From Opitutus sp. (GTDB lineage: Bacteria > Verrucomicrobiota > Verrucomicrobiia > Opitutales > Opitutaceae): DNA of 64,000 nucleotides. The stretch spans positions 728,121-792,120 of the forward strand of contig JACEUQ010000003.1 of the NCBI GenBank assembly GCA_024998815.1. The letters are read 5' to 3'. A model generated the notes under the pieces. It saw only the letters and a program-made list of their open reading frames with translations, was not told the origin of the DNA and did no database searches. A program made the translations under genes and the position numbers. Positions 55,597-63,813 of this stretch are shown here, one piece after another. Numbering within the stretch: position 1 is the stretch's first letter; every line of letters begins with the position of its first letter.

Positions 55597-56169
55597 TCAT
55601 GCTTCGTGGAACGCCACGTGGTTTTCCAGGGGGTGGCGGGGTGTTTCGGCCGGTGCCATGCCTGCCTGGGCATAGCCGAGGTAAACCAGTCCGAGGGCAC
55701 GGTGGGTGGCGTCGAGGCCTAGCCAGCTGGCAAATTCCACGCTCATGACCACCGGCGGGGTGCTCCAGAACGAACCGATTCCGTGCGCGTGGGCCGAGAG
55801 CATGAGGTTTTGCACGGCGCAGGCGGTGGCGGCGATTTCCTCGATCTCGGGGATTTTCCCCTGCGGCTCGGTGCGGACGAGCACGGCTATGACCACGGGC
55901 GCGAGTCGTGGGGTGGTGCCCAGTTTGGCGCGTTTGTCGGTCTGACGGGCGGATTCAGGGGTGATTTGGTCGTAGAGGGCGGGTAGGGCCTCGGCGAGGC
56001 GGTCGCGGCTCGGGCCGATAAAGACCTGAAAGCGCCAGGGCTGGGTCAGCCCATGGGTGGGCGCGCGGTGGGCGTCCGCGAGGATTTCTAGGAGTAGTTC
56101 CCGGGAAACCGCGCGGGCTGTATCCATTGCGGCGGGTTTAAGTGAGCGACGGGTGCTAAAGAGCGACAT
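55597..56169 (-). CDS. Nitroreductase-family protein
   Basis: 190 aa from ATG 56169 (upstream ATGs at 56187 and 56205 are possible). FMN-dependent oxidoreductase fold: RRSLKPAAMD start, ADAHRAPTHGLTQPWRFQVF, VQNLMLSAHAHGIGSFWSTP and LGLVYLGYAQ. Resembles YdjA-type nitroreductases with small dimeric fold. Substrate not known. Confidence 0.88.
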   Translation of the reverse strand: MSLFSTRRSLKPAAMDTARAVSRELLLEILADAHRAPTHGLTQPWRFQVFIGPSRDRLAEALPALYDQITPESARQTDKRAKLGTTPRLAPVVIAVLVRTEPQGKIPEIEEIAATACAVQNLMLSAHAHGIGSFWSTPPVVMSVEFASWLGLDATHRALGLVYLGYAQAGMAPAETPRHPLENHVAFHEA

Positions 56170-56238
56170 GCCGCTCACGCCAATCATCGGCGGCAGGATT
56201 GGCAAGCATCGCAGGGGAGGGCAACTGTGGCGCGGACC

Positions 56239-57399
56239 TTAATCCTCAACGGCGGGTGACCCCGCTGCTTCTTCCACCAGCGGAGTCATTGAACTGACGC
56301 GGTTTCCGTCGTGGGTGAGTGCGTAGAGCGGTACTGGAGGGGATTTATCTAGGCGTTTGATCAACGCCGGATCGGTGCGTTTGGTCAGTTCCAGCCAGTG
56401 CAGGCCGGTGGCTTCGCAGGCAAGAAAGCGGGCGTAGGGCTTGAAAATCTCAACCCGCCCCAAGACGCGAGCGGCGCTAGAACCAGCTGGGAGCTGGGAG
56501 CTAGGAGCTATGAGCTCAGAGCTAGGAGCTGGGAGCTGGGAGCTAGGAGCTGGGGAATCTGAAACCTGATCTCTGCGTGCTGAACTCTGATCTCTGATCA
56601 GTGGACTCTGGTTGGAGCCCTGCGAGCTGGGCGCGGCCGCGAGCACGAGGTAACTGTAGGCTTGGCTGCGCAGGTCGAGACCGGCGCGGTGGGAAAAACG
56701 CACCCAGTTCGAGTCGTTTTGAATGCCGGCAGGCGCCGAGGCGAAGAAGTGGCACCAGTCGCGCTCGTTGGCGGCTAGAAAAAGCGGGCAGTTTTCCCGG
56801 TGCGTGCAGGGAGCGACGATCTGGTGGGTCGTGCGCACTTGGTCGCGCACGGTGGCCAGGGTGCGGCTGTCGGCGTGCGTGCCCGGCTCGATCCATAACA
56901 CGGCGGCAGCACCCGCCACGAGGGCGAGCAGCGCGGTGCGTTGCTCGGCGCTCAGTTCGTTAAAAACATGGCTGAGTACCAGCGTGTAGGACGCCGGAAG
57001 GCTGGCGGGGGTCGGTTCGCTGGCGATTTCCGTTACGGCGAGGGCGGGGAAGCGCGCGCGGGCTTGGTTGGCGGCGAAGGTGCGCGCGAGGGGCGAATGA
57101 TCCCACACCTGAAGCGCGGTAAAATGATCGGTGCCCAAGGCGGCGGCGACCCGCCTTCCCGCGATTCCGCTGCCGCAGCCCCAGTCGATGAGGGTGGTGC
57201 CGGTCGGCGGGCGCCACTGGCGCAGGGTGAGTTCGCGCAGCAGTGCGTCCCATTTCCAGCCGATGCGCTCGGCGTAGGTCAGGTCGTAGCTGGCCAGATC
57301 GGAGAGGGCGGTCCAATAGGGGCCGGCGGCGGCACTGCCACTGAGAAACCCGGCGCGGAGGCGATCTAGGGCGGGCCAGTCGAGTTGTTCCCAATTCAT
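56239..57399 (-). CDS. Rsm22-like SAM-dependent methyltransferase with a repeat-derived insertion
   Basis: 386 aa. SAM-binding DWGCGSGIAGRRVAAAL (72-88) after LTYAERIGWKWDALLRELTL, then VLSHVFNELSAEQRTALLAL, LWIEPGTHADSRTLATVRDQ and CTHRENCPLF, which is the PF09243 (Rsm22/mitochondrial ribosome small-subunit) pattern, including the APC..RENCPLF cysteines. Residues 257-309 are a low-complexity block (APSSQLPAPSSELIAPSSQL) encoded by GGAGCT-type repeats at about 56490-56560, absent from family members as I know them. The frame continues through it into the conserved C-terminus. ATGA overlap with the remnant upstream. Confidence 0.82.
   Translation of the reverse strand: MNWEQLDWPALDRLRAGFLSGSAAAGPYWTALSDLASYDLTYAERIGWKWDALLRELTLRQWRPPTGTTLIDWGCGSGIAGRRVAAALGTDHFTALQVWDHSPLARTFAANQARARFPALAVTEIASEPTPASLPASYTLVLSHVFNELSAEQRTALLALVAGAAAVLWIEPGTHADSRTLATVRDQVRTTHQIVAPCTHRENCPLFLAANERDWCHFFASAPAGIQNDSNWVRFSHRAGLDLRSQAYSYLVLAAAPSSQGSNQSPLIRDQSSARRDQVSDSPAPSSQLPAPSSELIAPSSQLPAGSSAARVLGRVEIFKPYARFLACEATGLHWLELTKRTDPALIKRLDKSPPVPLYALTHDGNRVSSMTPLVEEAAGSPAVED
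56490..56640. repeat. Short-period repeats inside the Rsm22-like gene
   Basis: GAGCTGGGAGCTAGGAGCT-type tandem units (56489-56560) followed by ACTCTGATCTCTGATCAGTG (56580-56610). Intergenic-repeat flavour but in-frame. Confidence 0.8.
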
Positions 57400-57500
57400 G
57401 CGGCGGAGGGCGTTTTCAAGTCCGCAGGTGTGGCGTTTTTTCCGCCGAGGTCAAAGCGGATGAACGCCGGTGCAAACTCCGGGTACTCCACATCGTCCAC
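57396..57500 (-). pseudogene. 34-codon C-terminal remnant overlapping the Rsm22-like start
   Basis: Frame ending TGA 57398-57396 reads VDDVEYPEFAPAFIRFDLGG then KNATPADLKTPSAA; an in-frame TAG lies three codons upstream (57509-57507). The TGA overlaps ATG 57399 as ATGA, the type of junction seen between co-translated genes, so a real upstream gene has probably lost its 5' part to the repeats at 57510-57720. Family not recognised. Confidence 0.4.
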
Positions 57501-57552
57501 ATGCCTCTATAACTTTATTTGGTTCCTCGATGATTTCGGTGGGCACCCCAAT

Positions 57553-57720
57553 CCATTGGCCACAAAAAACACCAAATGACACAAAAATGCGGGCCCCGAT
57601 CAATTTAACCGCGAAGGCTCGCGAAGTTGCGCGAAGACTAACGCAATCAATTGAATTCATTCACTTTGCGTTCCTTTGGATCGTCTTCGCGGTTGAAAAT
57701 CCGGCGTCTTGGTTTCGTTT
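57553..57720. repeat. 29-nt repeat (inverse of 30415-30443) and GCGAAG-type repeat
   Basis: CCATTGGCCACAAAAAACAC then CAAATGACA equals the reverse complement of 30415-30443. Downstream, AATTTAACCGCGAAGGCTCG is partly inverse to TCGTCTTCGCGGTTGAAA. No gene in 57501-57861. Confidence 0.8.
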
Positions 57721-57861
57721 TGCCTAGCCGCTGGAACGGTAAAAGAACCCTATTCAGCTGCCGGTGTTAGGCTCTGTGATCCTCTGTTTCATAGCTCAGG
57801 ATCGTCTCTGTGATACCATTCCGGTTGCAGTCTCCTTGTTTTCCACGCCCCGCGTTTCCCT

Positions 57862-58332
57862 TCACTTGGCCAGATGCAGTTCCTCCACCGGTACGGCGAT
57901 TCTGTTTTGGTTAAATTTTAGCCAGTAAGCACCTAGCGCATTCACCATCACCATAAACTGGTCGTAATTCACCGGTTTAATGACGTAACTGTTTGCCCCG
58001 CGGCCATAACCTTCAGCGATGTCGTGCTCCACACTCGAGGAGGTGAGGATCACCACGGGGATCATCTGGGTGCGCGAGTCACTTTTAATCTCTCGGAGCA
58101 CGTCCAGCCCGTCGACTTTTGGCAGTTTGAGGTCGAGCAGAATCAGCTTGGGCTGCTGGTGCAGGTTACGGCCGAGGTGCGCCCCGCGGCCGAAAATATA
58201 GTCCAAGGCCTCCTGCCCATCCCTGGCCACCTGGATTTGGGTAGCGAGTTTCTGGCGGGTGAAGGCACGTAGCGTCAGCTCCACATCGTTGGGGTTGTCC
58301 TCCACGAGTAAAATTTCAACGGGCTCATTCAT
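57862..58332 (-). CDS. CheY-like response regulator (Rcp1 type)
   Basis: 156 aa single receiver domain. ILLVEDNPNDVELTLRAF (acidic pair), LILLDLKLPKVDGLDVLREI (phospho-Asp), VVILTSSSVEHDIAEGYG (Thr/Ser), NSYVIKPVNYDQFM (Lys). The Rcp1 subfamily typically partners phytochrome-like or PAS-type kinases with a HisKA domain. No output domain. 190 bp after the kinase gene, with a dispersed repeat between. Confidence 0.95.
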   Translation of the reverse strand: MNEPVEILLVEDNPNDVELTLRAFTRQKLATQIQVARDGQEALDYIFGRGAHLGRNLHQQPKLILLDLKLPKVDGLDVLREIKSDSRTQMIPVVILTSSSVEHDIAEGYGRGANSYVIKPVNYDQFMVMVNALGAYWLKFNQNRIAVPVEELHLAK

Positions 58333-58369
58333 GATGTTTTCAAGCAGTAGTGAGTAACATTTAAAGTGC

Positions 58370-58500
58370 CGGATAAAACCAAGGCAGTTTAGCCGCGAAA
58401 GAACGCAAGGAGCGCAAAGAACAAACCCTGTATTTATATGCGTTCTCTGCGATCTTTCGCGGCTAAAAGGATCGAAGTATTCCGTTGGTTTTACAGGGCC
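58370..58500. repeat. Dispersed GCGCAAAGAAC-type repeat (family 8)
   Basis: GCGAAAGAACGCAAGGAGCG then CAAAGAAC, about 60 bp further the near-complement GCGTTCTCTGCGATCTTTCG; related to parts of the 13061-13622 duplication. Confidence 0.8.
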
Positions 58501-58522
58501 GTTAGATCCGAAACCTTAGCTG

Positions 58523-60322
58523 TTACGGAATAGTAGGTTCGAGGGTGAAAAAAAAGCGGGTTCCTTTGCCGGGTTCGCTTTCGGCCCATACGCGTCCATG
58601 GTGCCGGTGGATGATGCGCTGGACGCTGGCTAGCCCTACACCGGTGCCAGGGAATTCGTCGTTGCGGTGCAGGCGTTGGAAAACACCGAACAACTTGCCC
58701 TTGTAGGCCATATTGAAGCCCGCCCCGTTATCGTGCACAAAAAACGTCGGTACTCCGTCCTGCTCCGTGCAGCCCAATTCGAGCCGCGCCTCGGTGGTTT
58801 TGGAGGTGAATTTCCACGCGTTGCCTAGCAGGTTTTCCAGTACCGAATGGAGCAAGGCGGGGTCGGCTTGCGCCACCAAACCCGGTGCCACCACGGCAGT
58901 CACGCGTCGCTCCGGATCCTGGCGCTGCAAGTCGGCGAGCACACCTAGGGCCAGAGCGCTGACATCCACGTTTGCGCGCCGTAACTCACTGCGATTCAGC
59001 CGCGATAGCTGCAACATGCTTTCGATCAAAAGACCCATGTGTTGGGTGGCCGTACGCACGCGCTCAAGGTGGCCTTTTTCTTCCGGATTCAGTCGTTCCC
59101 CGCAGTCTTCCATCAAAATCCGGCTAAATCCGTCGATTGAACGCAGGGGGGCGCGCAGGTCATGCGCCACCGTGTAAACAAACGCCTCCAGTTCCGTGTT
59201 GGCGGCTTCGAGCTCGGTGGTGCGCTCGCGCACCCGCTGCTCCAACTCCTCGTTGAGTTTACGGATCTGTGCCTCCGCCTTTTCATGCTCCGCGCGGGTG
59301 CGAAGGGCCGTGATGCCATAGGCGAGATCGTTGGCCAGCCCTTCGAGTAACTGGATTTCCTCGGCGTTAAACGCTCCACTGTTTTGCGAATAAATGCACA
59401 AAACACCCCAGGTGCCCGCCTCAGTCAGTAGGGGGAGCCCGATGCTTGCCGCGAATCCCGCGGTCAGCGCCCTTTTGCGCCAAGGATCGTAGTGGGCATC
59501 GGTCTGCAGTTCATTTACCACTACAGATTGGCCGCTTTGGATTGCCTTACTGGCTGGCCCTTGCACCGGGGAATCGTCCGCCCATGACAATCGAAGGTTT
59601 TGGAGGTAAGCGCTCCCTGTCCCCGCTCCGATTATCGGTTTAATCGTTTTGGCCTCATCGTGTTCCGCTGCGCCGACCCACGCGAGCGGGTAGCCTCCTT
59701 CACCGGCAATCGCCTGACAGATTTCGGCTAATAAATCCGTCTCCGTAGTCGCGTGAACCAGGACGTGATCGCAGGCGCTGACCATCCTTAGCGCTCGATT
59801 GCTGCGGCGTAGTGATTCCTCCGCCTGTTTGATTGCGGTGAGGTCCACCACCACGATTCCCAGTCTGAAATCCCCTAGAGTAACTAATCGGTTAACCGAA
59901 ACTTGCACGGGCACAGTTTTGCCATCTCGGTTCAACAGATTGAGTCTGCCCGTGATCAACCGGTGTTGCCCTTCGTTTAACCAAGTCTGGAAAACCGGCC
60001 GCTCGGTTTCTGTTATCAAGGGGAGCAACGGGTTGCCGATGAGCTCCGGCAGGGGGGCTGCCAGAAGTTCGCCGAGGCGGCGGTTGGCGTAGAGCAGCGT
60101 GCCGTCGAGGGTGAGGGTGCCGGCCCCTTCGCCCATGGCCTCAATGAGTAAACGGTAGGGCGTCTCGGCCCCCTCCAGGCTGTAGACCTGTCCACCCATC
60201 ATCAGCGCATCCACATCGCCCGTGCGGATCGCGTATAACGTGTCCTCGGCCTCGATCAGCCGCTGGAGCAGTTCAGCGTAGTCCGCAGGCGGTGTCGCTG
60301 AGGCATGAGCAGGCTCGTTCAT
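58523..60322 (-). CDS. PAS-GAF sensor histidine kinase
   Basis: 599 aa cytoplasmic kinase. PAS domain about 45-165 (YRLLIEAMGEGAGTLTLDGT), GAF domain about 190-340 (DLLAEICQAIAGEGGYPLAW, AASIGLPLLTEAGTWGVLCI), coiled coil about 345-375, HisKA with phospho-His387 in VAHDLRAPLRSIDGFSRI, HATPase with NLLGNAWKFT and NGAGFNMAYKGKLFGVFQRL. No transmembrane helix. Phytochrome-like output arrangement, matching the Rcp1-type regulator after it. Candidate input or output kinase of the Kai module (inference from order). Confidence 0.93.
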   Translation of the reverse strand: MNEPAHASATPPADYAELLQRLIEAEDTLYAIRTGDVDALMMGGQVYSLEGAETPYRLLIEAMGEGAGTLTLDGTLLYANRRLGELLAAPLPELIGNPLLPLITETERPVFQTWLNEGQHRLITGRLNLLNRDGKTVPVQVSVNRLVTLGDFRLGIVVVDLTAIKQAEESLRRSNRALRMVSACDHVLVHATTETDLLAEICQAIAGEGGYPLAWVGAAEHDEAKTIKPIIGAGTGSAYLQNLRLSWADDSPVQGPASKAIQSGQSVVVNELQTDAHYDPWRKRALTAGFAASIGLPLLTEAGTWGVLCIYSQNSGAFNAEEIQLLEGLANDLAYGITALRTRAEHEKAEAQIRKLNEELEQRVRERTTELEAANTELEAFVYTVAHDLRAPLRSIDGFSRILMEDCGERLNPEEKGHLERVRTATQHMGLLIESMLQLSRLNRSELRRANVDVSALALGVLADLQRQDPERRVTAVVAPGLVAQADPALLHSVLENLLGNAWKFTSKTTEARLELGCTEQDGVPTFFVHDNGAGFNMAYKGKLFGVFQRLHRNDEFPGTGVGLASVQRIIHRHHGRVWAESEPGKGTRFFFTLEPTIP

Positions 60323-60367
60323 GGGTGAAAAAAAAGGGGGGGGCGGACTTAAACTGATTCACGATCA

Positions 60368-60432
60368 AATTGGCCAGGGACGGCCAACGCTACACGCGGA
60401 TCGAAATGTAGGGTTGGCCGTCCCGGCCAATT
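60368..60432. repeat. Dispersed hairpin family 1, copy 4, between the kinase and KaiB genes
   Basis: AATTGGCCAGGGACGGCCAA pairs with TTGGCCGTCCCGGCCAATT. Lies inside the kai-HK gene series. Confidence 0.9.
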
Positions 60433-60560
60433 CAGCTCACCTTAAAAAAGAATTGTTATAAGGTGGGACCAGGTGCGGGAAGCCCATGCCACGCTGAGTT
60501 GGGCACGGGTGCCTCTCTCGTGACTTTGGGAATGGCTCATGATTTTTCCTTCGGCACTTT

Positions 60561-61262
60561 TCAGTGCTTGTGGGCTGAAGCGGGGGGTGGAGGGGCGGCA
60601 CGCAAATCGAGTCCAACAAGCAGGCTTTGGATGTCGCTCATGTCGCCGACGAAGCGGCGTATCGGTTCCGGTAACTTACGGATCAAGGTGGGCACGGCCA
60701 TGATCTGATCGCCTTCGGCCAGCAGGGGCTGTTGGTAGATGTCGACTACTTCGAGCGTGTAGCGTCCAGGCAGGTGTTCTTCGCAGATCTTGCGCAGGTT
60801 TTGAACGGCCAAGGTGGAGCGTGCCGTCATGCCGGCGATATACAGTCGTAGGACGTAGGGCGTTTCATCCGTTTCCGTCTCGGTTTCGATCTCCGGCTCG
60901 GTAGGCGGGGCTTGGTCGGGATTGGGTTTCATCGTTAAGGGGGATGTGGAGGGGGACTCTGCGCGGGGACTCAGATCTAGGCCGACCAGCACCCGGAGTT
61001 CGCTCGTGAGATCACCGATGATTTTTTTGAGCGGGTGCGGGAGCATGCGAACCAGGGTCGGAATCGCTATGATCTGGTGGCCGACCGCCAAGTTCGGGTG
61101 AATATGCAGGTCAATCACCTCGATTTCGTAACGCCCCGCCAGATGCTCTTGGCAGATGCGTTTGAGGTTGGCCAAGGCCAGGCTGGATTTCTGCGTGTGC
61201 CCGGCAATGTAAAGCCGTAAAACCCAGCTTTCGGGGGCGGCGGGATGGGGCTTGGTGGACAT
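60561..61262 (-). CDS. Tandem KaiB-like protein (KaiB-KaiB fusion)
   Basis: 233 aa. Two KaiB domains: first about 13-97 (LRLYIAGHTQKSSLALANLK, IIAIPTLVRMLPHPLKKIIG), second about 130-218 (VLRLYIAGMTARSTLAVQNL, IMAVPTLIRKLPEPIRRFVG), joined by a linker with a TEIETETETDE-like acidic stretch. KaiB binds KaiC in circadian clocks and, outside cyanobacteria, in stress or signalling switches. The normal protein is a single ~100-aa domain. 152 bp downstream of kaiC. Confidence 0.93.
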   Translation of the reverse strand: MSTKPHPAAPESWVLRLYIAGHTQKSSLALANLKRICQEHLAGRYEIEVIDLHIHPNLAVGHQIIAIPTLVRMLPHPLKKIIGDLTSELRVLVGLDLSPRAESPSTSPLTMKPNPDQAPPTEPEIETETETDETPYVLRLYIAGMTARSTLAVQNLRKICEEHLPGRYTLEVVDIYQQPLLAEGDQIMAVPTLIRKLPEPIRRFVGDMSDIQSLLVGLDLRAAPPPPASAHKH

Positions 61263-61293
61263 AACGCTGATCGGTTTGGGAAGTGGTGGGGGG

Positions 61294-61393
61294 ATTTAAC
61301 GCAAAGGCGCTAAGGGTGACGCAAAGATCGCTAAGAAAACCTCGGCATGACTTTGCGTCCTTGGGCGCGTTCTTTGCGGCTTTGCGTTAAAAT
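61294..61393. repeat. Dispersed repeat family 9 between kaiB-like and kaiC genes
   Basis: ATTTAACGCAAAG (61294-61306) and CTTTGCGTTAAAAT (61380-61393) are inverse ends of a ~100-bp element with internal GCAAAG/CTTTGC words. Confidence 0.75.
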
Positions 61394-61414
61394 GAACGGT
61401 TTTATCCCTGCGAT

Positions 61415-63229
61415 TCAGTCGGCTTGGCGGGCGATGGACATGCGCCCTTTGTCGGCATGCTGGGTTTCCGCTAGCAGGCGCACCTGTTCACGCGCATGGG
61501 CCTTCTCGCTCTCAATGCCGGCAGTGCGGGCCTGCAGCATGGAGATTTGTGCCTTTAGGCTACGGTGCTCCAGGTCCAGCTCGCGCTCACGTTGTTCAGC
61601 GGCCTGCCGTGCGGACAACGCGGAGGCCCGATCCAGCGCCTGGCGGGTGAGCCGCCCTGCACCGGTGTAGTCTTCGCCGCTGCCGGTGTACACATCCAGC
61701 ACCTCGATGCCCGTTTCGGTCAGGTTAAACTCACGCATCTGGTTGCTGTGCGCCATGCCTCGGCTCTTTAACACATAGATCAGCCGGTTTCGCTCGGTGG
61801 GTGTTTCGATCATCCTCAGCATGATCCACGTATCGATCATCGAGCTGATGCCCACCACTGAGTTCTCCAGCGGGACCTCGCTCCCAGTCAGGCTGGTGAA
61901 TAGCGTGGTGATTCCCTGGCTTTTTAAGAAATCAATCAACCGCGTGAACATCGCCTTGATCTGCAATCGATCACCTAGGGAGGTGAGATTGGTGATCGGG
62001 TCCATGATCACCACCGAGGGGCGCAGTTGCGTGATTAAATTGTGCAGATGTAGGAGGTGCCCTTCCAGGCCGAAAATCGCCGGTTGAATCGAGTGTAAAT
62101 GCAGCAGTCCCGACTTGAGCGGGGTCGCCAGATCGATCCCGATCGAGCTCATGTTGCGGATGAGCTGATCAGGCGACTCCTCCATGGGTAAAAACAGACA
62201 ACGCTCGCCCAGCTTACAGATTTGGGCGGCAAAGCTGGCGGCGAGACTGGTTTTCCCGGTCCCCGACGTGCCCGACACCAAGATGCCGCTGCCCCGATAG
62301 AACCCCTTGCCTCCGAGCATCGTATCCAGCCGCTCGATCCCCGTGAGCACTCGCTTGTTGGAGGCCGCGTAGTTAAGGCTGAGTGAACTGATCGCCAGCA
62401 CACTGAGTCCCTTGCTATCAATCAAGGCGGGGTACTCACTGGTCCCGTGGTGGGATCCGCGATACTTGATGATGCGCAGGCGGCGGGTGGACACCTGATT
62501 ACTGGCGCGGTGATCGAGAAACACGACGCAGTCGCTGATGTATTCCTCCAGCCCGTGACGCGTGAGCTGGTTGTCACCCTGCTCTCCGGTGATGATGCTG
62601 GTGACGCCGGCTTCATTGAGCCAAGCGAAGAGCCGACACAATTCGGCGCGCACGCGTACTTCGTTGGGCAGGGCGGCGAAAATGGACTCCACACTATCGA
62701 GCACGACCCGTTTGGCCCCGATGGCCTTAATCGCCTGTCCGAGGCGGACAAAAAGGCCGTCCAGGTTGTAGTCGCCCGTCGCCGTGAGCTCACTGCGATC
62801 TATAACCACGTGATCGACGATGACCTGTTTACGCTGGATGAGGTCGGCCAGATCAATGCCGATTGAGGCGATGTTTTCGGCCAACTCCTTGGCGGTTTCA
62901 TCAAAGGACAAATAGACGCCCGGTTCCTTAAAGTCGTGGGCCCCGTGCACGATGAATTCGACAGCGAGGATGGTCTTGCCGCTGCCGGCACCCCCACAGA
63001 CCAAGGTCGAGCGGCCCCGGGGCAGGCCGCCGAAAGTGAGCTCATCGAGCCCGCGTATGCCGGTGGGGCACTTCAGGATGCCTTTGGGCGGAGGGTTGTT
63101 GGCCGCGGCCGATTTCCCGTGGCCGTTGGATTGGGGACGCTCGGACGGCTTGAGCCGGGAGTGGGGCGGGTTGGGCACCTTCACGGAGTCGGAGGGCGGG
63201 AGGTGACGGCGGGCGTGGGATGTTTTCAT
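61415..63229 (-). CDS. kaiC: KaiC-family two-domain ATPase with C-terminal coiled coil
   Basis: 604 aa from ATG 63229 (the open frame goes 29 codons further without family similarity). Domain CI: Walker A GGAGSGKT (79-86), VYLSFDETAKEL with Asp110-Glu111, RVVLDSVESIFAAL. Domain CII: Walker A GTSGTGKT (320-327), LFLPMEESPDQLIRNM with Glu350-Glu351, SVVIMDPITNL. The phosphosite is GISSMID (Ser462-Ser463, matching Ser431-Thr432 of cyanobacterial KaiC). Residues ~525-600 form an Arg/Glu-rich coiled coil not present in cyanobacterial KaiC. N-terminal ~50 residues are Pro/Ser-rich. First gene of the kai series. Confidence 0.94.
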   Translation of the reverse strand: MKTSHARRHLPPSDSVKVPNPPHSRLKPSERPQSNGHGKSAAANNPPPKGILKCPTGIRGLDELTFGGLPRGRSTLVCGGAGSGKTILAVEFIVHGAHDFKEPGVYLSFDETAKELAENIASIGIDLADLIQRKQVIVDHVVIDRSELTATGDYNLDGLFVRLGQAIKAIGAKRVVLDSVESIFAALPNEVRVRAELCRLFAWLNEAGVTSIITGEQGDNQLTRHGLEEYISDCVVFLDHRASNQVSTRRLRIIKYRGSHHGTSEYPALIDSKGLSVLAISSLSLNYAASNKRVLTGIERLDTMLGGKGFYRGSGILVSGTSGTGKTSLAASFAAQICKLGERCLFLPMEESPDQLIRNMSSIGIDLATPLKSGLLHLHSIQPAIFGLEGHLLHLHNLITQLRPSVVIMDPITNLTSLGDRLQIKAMFTRLIDFLKSQGITTLFTSLTGSEVPLENSVVGISSMIDTWIMLRMIETPTERNRLIYVLKSRGMAHSNQMREFNLTETGIEVLDVYTGSGEDYTGAGRLTRQALDRASALSARQAAEQRERELDLEHRSLKAQISMLQARTAGIESEKAHAREQVRLLAETQHADKGRMSIARQAD

Positions 63230-63415
63230 GGGGCTTCGAGACGAGGGGCGGGGTAACGGAGCGGGTCTAAAAAGGGATGGAGCGGCGCGGGATTTTGGCG
63301 GGGCATGCGACGACAAAATCCTAACACCGGAGAGACCGTGCCGTGGGCCTGCGGTTCGCGGATAAATGCGATCCGGATGAGGAATTCGCGGCGTGGCCGG
63401 AATCGTGGGCTCGGG

Positions 63416-63440
63416 AAAAGTAGCGCAGACTTCCAGTCTC
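63416..63440. repeat. Half copy of hairpin family 3
   Basis: AAAAGTAGCGCAGACTTCCA then GTCTC equals one arm of family 3. The 63230-63813 gap otherwise holds an AT-rich stretch with an inverted repeat at 63599-63619 and no gene. Confidence 0.75.
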
Positions 63441-63598
63441 AGACATCCTGACGCCCCTACGAGGCGAGAGACTGGATGCGGAACGTAGGTGAGACCATCC
63501 CCGACGAATCCAGTAGGGACTCCGTGTCTTTCTCTTTCCTCTTTATCTTAATCTTTCTCCCTCTGAATCCGTATTAGGCCGACAAATAAATTTCATAA

Positions 63599-63619
63599 AA
63601 ACATATAGACTATATGTTT
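63599..63619. repeat. Perfect 10-bp inverted repeat in an AT-rich stretch
   Basis: AAACATATAG, one A, CTATATGTTT. In a locally AT-rich segment (63530-63640) that is unlike the surrounding GC-rich DNA. Confidence 0.65.
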
Positions 63620-63813
63620 ATGTCGTTAACAACGATTAGCGCAAGACCCTGACGAAAGAGAAAGATTAAGAGGAACGAGAACGAGTCGATCCCCTCGACC
63701 ACGCCTTTAAACTGTGAGCGGCGGCGCGAACACCGTCTATTTCTGGCGGTTACAAAATCACCTGTCGTAAAAGCCGATGACCGGCCCCGCCAGGGGCCGA
63801 TCATCAGGCCCGG

